This document shows, piece after piece, positions 12,441 to 22,996 of a DNA stretch of 64,000 nt. Every line of letters begins with the position of its first letter. Position 1 is the stretch's first letter. Made by a program: the position numbers and the translations under genes. Source of the stretch: Cyanoderma ruficeps (Eukaryota; Chordata; Aves; Passeriformes; Timaliidae); contig VZDJ01000046.1 of the NCBI GenBank assembly GCA_008694505.1, forward strand, positions 1,425,951-1,489,950, read 5' to 3'. The notes beneath the pieces were generated by a model. That model did not search any database and was not told where the DNA came from. It saw only the letters and a list, made by a program, of their open reading frames with translations.

Positions 12441-12987
12441 AATGCCTTAGGACACACCTTGGGTAGGATAAGAGCCTGACCAGGGCTACACCCAAGGTGG
12501 AACCAAAGTGGTCACAAAACGGACACAAAATGGACACAAAATGGACAAATGGTCATGAGGTCTCACACTGTGATAAGTTTTGGTCCATTTGCACATTGGG
12601 GTTGAATTGTCCAATCCCAGCTCCAGGTGATGCAGTCCCATCCTTCTTGTTTTCTCCCTCCAGCCACCGTTGTTGGTGCTTTTGGGCCTGGAAACTTGTC
12701 CCAGTTGTCCTTGGTGTGGGGCAGGAGAAGGATTTGTTTTGTGTCCCTGGTGTGTGCAGAGAGCTGAGTGACACTGGATGGGAGCTCAGAGCTCCCTCCC
12801 TGGGCACCACAGAACATGGAACACATGGAAATGAAACTTGAGGCATCACCTTCCCTAAGTAACACAGGAATGGTGCCCCCAATGTGCTTCCAATCCCTTT
12901 GTCCATCCTTCTGCTCTTGGGAATGGTTGTTGGTGCATTCCTGGGCAGCTCAGAGTCTGAAATACACGAAAGCTAAAGCCTAAGGCA

Positions 12988-13045
12988 TCAATCCAATCCA
13001 CCCTTTGACTGAATACCATGCACTAAGCCAATCACTGAACTTTGC
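12988..13045 (-). mobile_element. CR1 continuation beyond the LTR
   Basis: The block 'accctttgactgaataccat' followed by 'gcactaagcc' matches the CR1 stretch that should follow the fragment at 11903-11954. This supports insertion of the LTR into a pre-existing CR1. It is diverged and short. Confidence 0.55.
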
Positions 13046-14614
13046 CATTCTCACCCATCCCTACTGGGACTCACAGCCCTGAGGACAGAGTTTGGCTTCA
13101 GGTCTCCAAGCTGAGCCTGTTGAATTTTTCTCTGAGGTGTTTATTGGTGTCTTTATCTCCAAGGCACCATATCAACAGAAGACTTAGAATTTGGGTCATA
13201 CACAGGGGCTGAGCTCCTGTGTGTGAGAGATTTTGAGCTCAGCAAGACAAATAGACTTTTTTCTTCCGAGAATTCTCTCAGGTCTGGGTTGACTGATGTG
13301 TTTCATTTAGTTGTCACTTGGAGGACTTTGGATTGTGTAATTTATTTCTTCTAAAAGTGAAGAGAGGTTCCTTGCACTCTTTTTTACTATGAACTAAATG
13401 TTTGCTTGCAGGGACTGCTCCAAAATAACTCCAGTGTGCAGGAGTTTTCTTTACCACACACCACATCTCTAATGGGAAAAGCTGTTAGAAACTCAGTAAT
13501 GTTTCCTTAGGTTCCAAACTCCCTCTTCAGGAATTACTGACATTCCTGGCACTTGTGCTGAGCTGCCAGCTCACTCTGCCAGTGCCCAAAGATCCCAGTG
13601 CTGAACATCCCCGAGTATTTCTGCTGGTGCCTTTAAGGCTTGGACTGAAGTGTGGTACCACTGGTACATCCAGATTCGGGCAGTTTCCCTTGTTAGCTGA
13701 GAAATGGTGAAATGAAAGGCAAAATTTAAAGATGTAGAGGTATTTTTGCCTTTTTTGTTCCCTGACCTGCTCTCTTCCATAGCTCTTAACTTACATGTTA
13801 AGTTAAAGACTTTTAGTTATAAGCTATAAGGCTCTATATTTCACAATTTCCATGTGAAATATGACAACAATAGGATATTTATGAAAGAAAACACCAACAA
13901 TTCAGTTCTTCCCATCTCCTGCCAGCTTGGATTCACCTCCCAAGGAGCACAGAGAAGCAAATAAGAAAACGATTTTGGGTGGAAAAGGATCTTGATTCTC
14001 AGCACACAGTGGCACCTCCAGTTCTCGACACACTTCTCCCTGAGCTGCTGCCTGTTTTATTGAGCTCCCACATAAATGGTTCTTTTTCCTCTTCTGAATT
14101 AAAATGAATTCCACACCAGCCAGGTTTCATTACTTTGTTTATCCTTCCAAAACACTTGTGTATCTCAAATTCACAAAACATTTCTGATTTTGTTTGCAGA
14201 TGGTTTTTTGCCTCCCATGAAATAACCAAGAGAACATTCGGTTTGATTGCATTCATTTATTTGCCTATTAGTCTGTTTGTAGCTGTAATAAGAAAGCAAA
14301 TGATTTCCACTGTATATTTTATTTATGGAATTTGTCTGAAGATTAAACTGCAGAGGCTGATTCAAATGCTAGAAATTGTGGAGTTGTGGCATCCAAGGGC
14401 CTAATTGGAACCATTGTGCAGAGGATTTGAGAGCTGCAGATCTTGCATGTGGAGTCAGATGAAGAATCCAAAGTTCCTTCTCCTCCTCTCATTGCATTCA
14501 AAATTTGGGGTTGCTCAAATCCAGGCAGAACACCTTTGCCCACTCTGATCTAAGCCCTTGCCAACCCCAAAGCAGTTTGGATCCATCAGAAATGGAGACA
14601 GGGAGAAAGGGGAG
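13046..14614. other. Unannotated non-coding stretch
   Basis: No exon or repeat family is recognised. The region is AT-leaning, with short open frames only. Confidence 0.55.
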
Positions 14615-15016
14615 GGAGGGATGGAACGCTATGAGGAGAGACTGGGAGAGCTGGGAATGTTCACCTGGAGAAGAGGAGGCTCCTGGGAGAGCTCAGAGCC
14701 CCTTCCAGGGCCTAAAGGGGCTCCAGGAGAGCAGGAGAGGACTGGGGACAAGGGCGTGGAGTGGTAAGAGAAGAGACAACAGTTTCAAACTGCATAGACT
14801 AGGCTAAGGGAGAATTTTTCTACTTTAGGTGGTGAAACACTGAAATGTTGTCCAGAGAGGTGGTGGATGCTCCATCCCTGGAAACATTGAAGGTCAGGCT
14901 GGACAAGGCTCTGAGCAGCCTGGTCTAGTTGAAGATGTTCCTGCTCACAGCAGGGGAGTTGGACTAGGTGACCTTTTAATGTCCCTCCCAACCCAAACCA
15001 TTCCACAATTCCATGT
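14615..15016 (+). mobile_element. CR1 LINE 3' fragment (about 400 bp)
   Basis: In order on the plus strand are 'gatggaacgctatgaggaga', 'ctggagaagaggaggctcc', 'gtccagagaggtggtggatg', 'ctggacaaggctctgagcag' and the terminal 'cccaacccaaaccattcc'. This is the sense orientation of the CR1 end-of-ORF2/3' UTR segment. The reading frame is broken. It is one of the two longest CR1 copies in the window. Confidence 0.93.
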
Positions 15017-15345
15017 TTCTGTGGTTCCAAACAAACTGTGTTGGGATGTTCACTGGTGTCTTCGGGTTAGTGCTGGATTTTGCTCTCTCCAGTGGGCTGG
15101 TGCCGCCTGGTTCAGTGGTTTGTGAAACTTCCTTGTTGTCCAGGAATCCAAAATGTGAGCAGTGGCACAGCACCTCCAGTTTAATAATCCCAGGATTCCA
15201 TAACCAGGGACTTGCCCTGGTACAGTCATGGATGCGGCATCACCTTCCGGATCTCCCCTCAGGATTTTTCAGACCAGCTAGGGAAGTGTAGTTAACTCTT
15301 TCCATTAATTGCAGTTAATGGCATTTAGCAGGTTTTGATGAGTTT

Positions 15346-15385
15346 GATAAGTTTTGGTCCATTTGCATTTGGTCCATTTGTTTTT
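15346..15385 (-). mobile_element. Small fragment of the 12-kb LTR family
   Basis: Bases 15346-15368 are identical to 23 bases in the LTR near 12172-12195, starting gataagttttggtcc. The fragment then repeats 'tttggtccatttg' once more. The surrounding DNA does not match the LTR. It may be a deletion remnant or a filler-DNA copy. Confidence 0.55.
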
Positions 15386-17199
15386 TCACTTCCAGTGTTT
15401 TTGAAGCTGAAAGTCCTCCCGTGTTACAGACTTCAACATTTATTGCCAACATCCTGGGAATACGTTATGGAGGAGTTTTTAGTAACAGGTTATGTCCTGC
15501 CAGAGATGGAAGAAAAACGAGCCTGGATTGTTATTTTTGAAGCAATGTTCTTTTTGTGCCTCTTCCTAAGGGTGCAGACATCAGACCCATCTCATAATTG
15601 TTTCTGAGACCCCACTACGTGCAAGACACTTTAAAAAGCACTTTATTAGTATAAATGAAGGAAAAATCCTGGCTCATAGTTCACTAAAACCTCTGTCTTG
15701 ATGAGTCAGTGTGTTTCTTCCTTCCACCTCCAAGCAATTATTTTGATCTATGGAACAGCCTTGATGAATCAGATGGCTTCTTTTAGTTGTAGAGAAATAA
15801 TTTGCAAAGTTTGAAGGAAACAAATGACTTAGACCGAATTTCTTATTAAATACAAGAGAAATTCTGGTAAACAGTGCTTGGCACGAGGTGCTCAGGCCCA
15901 GTGAAATAGTTTTACTTCATTCTCCAAAGCTTTCCCCACCACACACGCACTCAGAAGCTAAACAGAAGGGAATGCAAATGAAAATTGAAGTAAAACTGCT
16001 GACCTAGATATCTGCTTCCACAGTGAAAAGGAATACCCAATCAGAATATTAAATAGTAATCAATGAGATTGAACAGTTTCCTGGGAGGATTTGTGAGGAT
16101 CTCAGCTTTGGACTGAAGCCCTAGAAGTAGTACTGTGTATGGGAACAGACCATGCTCACTTTACCCACAGGTATTATTAGTTTGTATCAGAATTTTGGGG
16201 TTGTATCAGGCACTTTGTGGTTAATTTATGGTGAAAAATACACTTTTTACACGCACCTAATTTTGAGACCCAGCCTTTTGTCTTGATGGGAAACCTCTGA
16301 GTTTACAGACTTCCCATGCAGATCTCCCTGTCCAGGATGGAGAGCTCAAAAATGGATTGAGTAAAACTCCCCAACCTTCCACGGCCCAATGCACTTGGTC
16401 TATTTCAGACACTTATTTTAGGACCTGTACTCCTGTGAACATCCTGATTAGATTTCCTCTACCTGAGAGGCAGCCTAGGAGACAATCCACATTTATATTT
16501 AAGCAGATCGATCCCGTGCTGTTGTTGCTTCTCTTGTACTCTTCTATTTGGTACTGGTTGTTACATAATTCTTCTTTTTTTTTATTTTTTTTTTTTTGAA
16601 AGAAGTTATGAGGTGGAAACAAACCTTTGGCTTCTGGGTTCACACAGCCCTTCAGGACCAAAATAGCAAACCTTTGAGCCTGGAGTCCAGAGTTTGGAGG
16701 CAGTGGCGCCTCTTTAGATCCAGATTGGTTAATTGAGGGTAAAGTCTCCTCTTGCCCTGTTTCAGTAACGCCTCAGTGAAAGTTTCAGCTAAAGGTCACA
16801 CGCACTCCCATCCTGTGCTCTGAGCTCCTGAGATTGTGCTGCTACTGGGACCTTTTATTTTGGACTGTAGGTAGATAAATCTTTCAGCACATGCCACTTT
16901 GTGCTGCAGAGACTCCTCTTGGCGTTCAGGTGGAAGTGGAGAGGAACCTGCACTGGGCATTGCTCACCCAGAACACATTTCCTAAGTGTGAGCTTTGCTC
17001 TCACAGCAAGAAGAGCAGAATGTAAATTACGCAGAGGAGGCTGAACCCACTCTCCTGCAATCCCTTTCTTCCCCAGAATAGCCACAGAAATGTTTCAGAG
17101 GAGGAAATTGCCGTTTCGTTTTCTGGACAGTCTGAAAATTCTCTCTCCCAAGTATTGATGGCAAGGCAACAAATAAAAAAATAACAAAAAATAAAAATC
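15386..17199. other. Unannotated non-coding stretch
   Basis: Only an interrupted T run (about 16574-16597) stands out. No exon or repeat family is recognised. Confidence 0.55.
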
Positions 17200-17475
17200 C
17201 CGAAGCTCCGGGTCTTTTTGCCTGTGTGTTTGCGTGTGCTCCTTGTGCAGTCAGAAGATCACCAGGTCCTCCACTTGCGTTTGGGACAACCCGGGATGGA
17301 TGTCTCCTCTCCCAGTGCTCCGCCAGTGACATCTGCTGGTAAATGCCACCCTCGGCATCCCAGGCACTGGTGGGACCAGGAGGTGGGACCCAACGTGGTC
17401 CAGGCACCAGGGGACCACCGCTGCTGGGAAGAGCAGCCCTGTGAAGGGTTGGCCCAGTTATGAAACGTTCCACAT
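17200..17475. other. GC-richer unassigned island
   Basis: This island is clearly richer in G and C than its flanks and has open frames on both strands: minus 17027-17473 (148 codons) and plus 17218-17463 (81 codons). The minus-strand product is proline/glycine-rich at its start with a hydrophobic stretch near the middle, but no domain is recognised. It could be an unrecognised repeat, an exon or a regulatory element. Confidence 0.4.
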
Positions 17476-18430
17476 CCCTCAGGCCAGCAACATCATGGCC
17501 AAGTCATGATTTTCATTGCTGATTAATGCTCAAAAGGGCACAGTGCTCATGTGGGAACAACTGCCTTGATGAGTGTCAAACAAATCTGATTTAGTGCTGT
17601 AGTGCCTCTTGAGTAAGTGGAGTTTTGAGATCAACCTCATCTTTAGCTCAATTGGTTTATTTTATTTATCCTCCGAGTTAAAACTATTGTGTAAGTTGGT
17701 ATTTTTATGACTCTTGCAAAAGGGGAAAATTTGTCTACGGGTTCCAGCCCACGATAACCACGTGAACACTGAATGAAAAACATCCTGCTACTCAATCAGC
17801 TGCCACAATTTCCAAGCGATTCCCATTCCTGACTTCCAGGGAGTGCATGCTAAGCCATAACCGTGGGATTGGTAAACACCTACAGAAACCACAAACAGTT
17901 GCCCTTAAAAGAGGAATTTCTGAGTGTTTGCGTGTCACGATGTTTTATATTTGGTCTCTGGTACTGCACATCTGTGAGTTTAACTTGTCATTCCTGAACT
18001 TCAATCATCATTAGCATTTGGTTGAATTCCCTCCTCCAAAACAAATACGAAATAAATGACAAACATCGAGCTGAATTCTAAAGTTCAGCCGCGGCTGTGC
18101 CCTTTGGCATTCACTGTTTGCAAACATTGCTCAACATCCAGCCCCAGTTTGAGATGAACTGCTGGTTGTTTGTTTGAAGCCATCGAACCATGTGAGGCGG
18201 CAGCACTTTGTAGCCTTGCAGAAAGCCAAAAATAAAACCCTGCTGTGTGCAACCCTGACAAGCAATGGTGCTTCTATCGGTTTTTAACATCCTGTGTCTT
18301 GGCCGAATGGGAATGGTGGTTCAGTAGCTGGTGGAAGACACGTTTTTACAAAATATCTTTTCGCAAAACTATTCCACTGCCCAAATCTCTACGTTTGGCT
18401 TCTGTTTGTGCAACTCTTGGAATCAAAGGG
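17476..18430. other. Unannotated non-coding stretch
   Basis: No repeat family or exon is recognised. Confidence 0.5.
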
Positions 18431-18701
18431 TCACAGAATATCCTGAGCTGCAAGGGACCCACAAGGATCATCGAGTCCAACTCCTGGTCCTGCACAGACA
18501 CCCCAACAATCCCACCCTGGGCATTCCTGGGAGTGTTGTCCAAAGGCTCCTGGAGCTCTGGCAGCCTCGGGGCTGTGCCCATTCCCTGGGGAGCTTGGGC
18601 AGTGCCCAGCACCCTCTGGGGGAAGAGCTTTTTCCTGATATCCAACCTAAACCTCTCCTGCTTCAAGCCATTCCCTCATGTCTTGTCACTGATCATCAAA
18701 G
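18431..18701 (-). mobile_element. CR1 LINE 3' fragment, second subfamily
   Basis: The plus strand starts cacagaatatcctgagctgc, continues 'ggatcatcgagtccaactcc' and 'ccctgggcattcctgggagtg', and ends near 'gtcttgtcactgatcatc'. This CR1 subfamily has a terminus differing from the 'atggtttgggttgg' type. It is the same subfamily, in opposite orientation, as the interrupted copy at 61277-62255. The J2-type assignment is from memory. Confidence 0.9.
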
Positions 18702-18876
18702 ACAGGTGTTTGGGTTTTTTCGTTCTAGGGTTTTACTTTAGAAGTTTGAATGGAGTTAGAGGCAGATGTCAGGAAGGGTCTCTTCCCTGAAAAACAGAGA
18801 GGAGGAGTTCTTGCCAATGTCTCCAGGTGATTAAGGCACCTTCATAAGCAATGCAAATTATCAAAAATGCAAATAA

Positions 18877-19050
18877 TCACAGAATCACAGAATGATTTAC
18901 GTTGGAAGGAACCTTAAAAACCATTAAATTCCACCCCCTGCCATGGGCAGGGACACCTTCCACTATCCCAGGCTGCTCCAACCTGGCCTTGGACACTTTC
19001 AGGGATCCAGGGGCAGCCACAGCTTCTCTGGGCACCCTGTGCCAGGGCCT
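18877..19050 (-). mobile_element. CR1 LINE 3' fragment
   Basis: The plus strand reads cacagaatcacagaatgatt, then the 'ccatgggcagggacacct' and 'tccactatcccaggctgctc' blocks, and 'cagccacagcttctctggg'. It is a colinear reverse complement of the CR1 3' end and relatively well preserved. Confidence 0.95.
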
Positions 19051-22000
19051 TGACCCCCCAACAATAAATAGATACATTTTTTCCATTTTTTTTAAATAGG
19101 AATTATCAGCTTTCCTGAGGTGGTTACTGTCTTTCTACCTACACTAAAGAGAAACATTTCTACATTGTTTTTGCTACCGAAAGCAAAAGGAACTCAATTC
19201 AGCTGTTCCCACTGCAAGAGACCTCCTTGCTCCTGTTATTTCACCTTAGCACAAATTCCCAGTGAAAGGTTGATGGATAAGATCTATTTCTGCTAAACCA
19301 CAGGCACCACCGTGGTCATTACAATGATCACACGCCCCCATCTGACTTCTAGACATTTAATTTCCTTAGATTTCATGCTATAAAAACATTTCCCTCGTGA
19401 GCTGTGACACAACTTTCAAATTATATCAGGCACTTTTGGCTGGACAATTATCCGGATGCTTTTTAAAATGGTAATTATTTCCCAGGGCCACAGATGCACT
19501 CTGCGGAGCCCAGAGAAGCTGTGGCTGAGCAACTGTCAGGTGGATGCAGCGCTGTGATTTAGAGATGGTTAAATTTAAACAGGATGGACACGAGCCGCAG
19601 TTTCCATTTGGGCTGGGATCAGGGAGATGTCCCTGCAGTGAATTTATTCCTCAGTGCAGAAAAGGCTTTAGGATTCCTAGGCTGCATCCTACGGCACTTC
19701 CAGTGTGAGCTCTGGGAGTTCACCAAATGGTCACTTCTAAAATTTCTCCAGAACAGCCTGACGTTCTACAGACCTGATTTAAATCCAAATGTGCTCCCAG
19801 GCTGAATTCTCCTGCTGTCAGTTAGGTATTACTTGCTCAGTGGGCTTACAAGATGCTGTTGCCTGTGGAGTTCCTGTAAATCCATAGTCACGTCTATGTT
19901 TTGGGCTAGTTTGGAGAATGAGAGAATTGCTCGTTTGTTTGCCCAAGTGAGCAGTGGAATAGAAAAATCCAAGTTCTATCAAGTAATCATAATTCCACTG
20001 GGCTTTAGCTGTTTGCAGCTGAGTTAGTCATAGTGCAGACCCTTGGAATAATCACTGGAGAGAAAAGAGGTTATTTGGGCTATGACTGAGATACTCTGGT
20101 GGAATGACCCTCTGAAAGGGCTTTTTCCTTTCCACTGGCTGAAGAGAAACGATTCAGATCTGGGTGTTTGTATGACAAATACTCTATATTTTGTCTATAT
20201 CCCCCAGTTCCTCATTTCCTCATTATGCACTTCTTGGGGAAGAGGTTAACCAGCTCTGGATAATGTGCACTGCCGGCTCCTCTAAACAATGTCAAAATTT
20301 CTACCCTGCTCTTAAATATATGTGTTTATTGGCTTTTTTGGCTTTGAGCCAGGTTTAGCCACCCCATTGCCTCCTGCTATGGTGCTTCCATCAAAATGGG
20401 GGATCAGAGGAATGGAGAACACGAGGTAAAACTCAGCACGTGGAAATCTCAATTTAATTAAAACAAAGACGCTGGACATTACCTAATGTGCCATATTAGA
20501 AAGTGGTTTCAGGGTTTAAATGCAAAATTCACCTGGAAAAGGCAGCCAGTGCTGCTCTTTGGAAAAAATTTGAACTCCTTACTTAATAATTATTTTAGAG
20601 AATATAAAACAAAGCAAACAACTTCCCAGGAGTACTGGGAAGTTTAGTTGACTTGAGAGCTATTAGAAAGGGAGGTAAATCTCATTTCCTTAAATTCTTT
20701 GAAAGCCTCTGGCAAATCTTCAACATCTTTGAAATGCCACACAAAGATTTGCTCTTGGTTGTACATAACTAAGACGTGGTCTTTCTCCCTCTTGTGTTCC
20801 TCAGCTCCCACTTATTTTCTCTAAAATAAAGACCTTTTTTGGGTTCTAAAATAAGGATAATTTCTATAAAATATGGACTGAATGCAAAGCTTTCCCTATC
20901 TAAACTCAAAGACACTGAGGGGAGATTTTGGCAATATTTTAACCATGGCATGTTCAATCATTTTCCTTTACAGTGGACTGCAAACATCCTTAGACTTCTC
21001 CTTTAAATATTTTGCCATTCTCCTTAAAAAAAACCTGAAAATTCACTCAGAATCAGGCTGACACCTGAAAGCTGACTAACATCCCTGATGTGATCGGGGT
21101 AACTACCACAGTACCTAATGTGCTGCAGCAGGAGATAAAAGTTCGCGGCTCTCTTGGGTGGGAATAATATTTATGAGGGAAAATAAAAGAGGAAATTAGA
21201 AGCACAGGCTCTGTTAAACAGCTCTATAAAGAAGGAAGGACAAATCAGCAGGACTAAACAGGTGTGGGAACGACCATAAATTGCACCTGGGGGAAGTTGG
21301 TGACTCGTAATGGCAGAACATTAAGAACATCATTTATATGAACTGTCTCTAAAAGGTGTCTCCTGTTGTCTCCTCTGTTGCCTGAGAACCTCCTGCTTGT
21401 TAAATGCTTAAGGGGATAGAAAAAGGACAAAATTTCTTCTGGGGAGCAATTGCCCTTGTGAGATGTAAAATTTAAAACACGTCTATTAGACGGTTATGGA
21501 ATGTTTATAACTTGTGCACAGTCTCACACTTCAGTAAACCAGAAGGGCGAGGTTTAGGCAACTCCAATGGTGATTCATATCACTTTTTTTTCAATATTTA
21601 AATGCTAAGGATGCAGCTCTAAGTTGTTCTAAGCTCAGGAAAGTTCTGTTTATAGAAAATAGTGAAAATAGAAGTTGCCTCCAGAAATGGATTAATTTGG
21701 TGACCATTTGGTTACTGTAATACAAGGAGATGAATTCTCCTCTGGAGGTGTTGATTTGTCTCCACTGTTGCTGAAGGAAATCCATCCTGACCAGTTCAGA
21801 TTTAGGCATTTGAAAATGAGAGTTTGAAGTGATGTTGTATGAATCATACTGGTGTGATGATGTTATGTTCCAGAGGTAATTAGTGGAAAGGCAATATAGA
21901 GGATTGGCAAACGATGGAAAAGCTGAAAGAACTGAATTTCTTCAAATAAAGCAGCAGTTAGATCACTGCTATTAAAATCAAATTCTGTTTTAGCTCATTA

Positions 22001-22106
22001 AACACGCATGTGAAAATACAATGGTATTTCCTTAACCCATGAATTTTCAAGGATTTCTTTTCATAGTTTCTCATTTCTGGGCTTACAACTCAAGTGATCC
22101 CCAATT
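19051..22106. other. Long unannotated stretch
   Basis: About 3 kb with no recognised repeat family, exon or RNA gene. It is a reasonable place to look for conserved non-coding elements by alignment. Confidence 0.55.
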
Positions 22107-22217
22107 TCACAGGATCACAGAATGGTTTGGGTTGGAAAGGACATTAAAGATCATCTTGTTTGAAATCCTTGCCGTGGGCAGGGACACCTTCCACTATCCC
22201 AGGTTGCTCCAAGCCTC
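22107..22217 (-). mobile_element. CR1 LINE 3' fragment
   Basis: The plus strand reads cacaggatcacagaatggtt, 'ggacattaaagatcatct', 'gtgggcagggacaccttcc' and 'ctatcccaggttgctccaag', then stops. It is a 5'-truncated CR1 of about 110 bp. Confidence 0.92.
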
Positions 22218-22924
22218 ATTCCTTTGAGTTTTGACATCACAATATTGACAACTCCTTGAGAATGGAGTAGAGCGGAATGATCCTCAGTGTGTAATCATTT
22301 CACCAAGGTAATTTTTCCTTAATTTCTCTTTAAACTCTCGTGAGGAATAGTGTTAGAAGCCCTACCAGTGCCACAGTACATCTCATCAATTTGTTTTTCT
22401 TCCTTTTTTCACAAAGTGCATAAGGAAGATCAGATTCAGTTAAGATGATTTCCGCTGACAAACCCACACTTGCCTGTTACTCATCTTTTTGCAACCATGA
22501 TGAGAGAGATTTAATTCTCATGTTTTATTCCAAAGGGATTCAGGGCCCTTAGGAGCAGGCATTGCATTTTCAGAAGCTGTTTAGTCACTGAAGAATGAAA
22601 ATCCTTCTGACTTTCAGTGAGACAGGAGTCCCCTGATCAAAGTCCCCTGTGGATGGATCCTGAACACGCATCAGGTGTGGGAAGATGTGGGAGACATATG
22701 GCACTGGGGGCAATTTTAAGCTTGGGTATCCAGCAAACTTCACTCCCTGAACAGTGTGGAGCCACAAACAGCATTTGATTTCCTGGGCTTTAATAGTTTA
22801 AATAGCTCAATAATTTTAAATGCTCAGTTCCTTTGGAAAACAAGACTGAAACTCATGTTGGCGGTGCAATTGAAAATGGATCTTGCAGTATCTGTATATA
22901 TTTCCAAGGGAATATCTATTTATT
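22218..22924. other. Unannotated non-coding stretch
   Basis: No repeat family or exon is recognised. Confidence 0.5.
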
Positions 22925-22996
22925 TACATCTCTATCTATCTATCTATCTGTCTATCTGTCTATCGCTCTATCGATCTATCTATCCACCTATCTTTA
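22925..22996 (+). repeat. CTAT/GATA tetranucleotide microsatellite
   Basis: About 18 units of ctat, with ctgt, cgct and cgat variants, run through this interval. The interruptions suggest moderate age. It produces short YLSI-like frames that are not coding. Confidence 0.95.

Larger units (their letters stand above)
11955..12987 (-). mobile_element. LTR with internal tandem duplication
   Basis: The plus strand begins tgccttgtgtaagg and ends cctaaggca, so both ends start TGCCTT when read inward. On the minus strand an aataaa signal (plus 12020-12025) lies near the 3' end, as expected for an LTR. The middle is present twice in direct orientation. Unit 1 (about 12036-12439) and unit 2 (12441-12987) share the acaaaatgg repeats, the 'gataagttttggtcc' block and a long colinear stretch up to 'ggatgggagctcagagct'. 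Unit 2 has about 150 bp (about 12795-12940) that unit 1 lacks. A single N at 12440 marks the joint. A 3' fragment of the same LTR lies at 57587-57752. No clean target-site duplication was found. Confidence 0.8.

Noticed and set aside
12096..12841. KWTQNGHKMDTKW-type repeated frames
   Set aside because: These are produced by the 11-bp acaaaatggac repeat and the duplicated LTR unit.
22925..22996. CRISPR-like regular repeat
   Set aside because: It is a continuous tetranucleotide microsatellite without spacers, in a eukaryotic genome.
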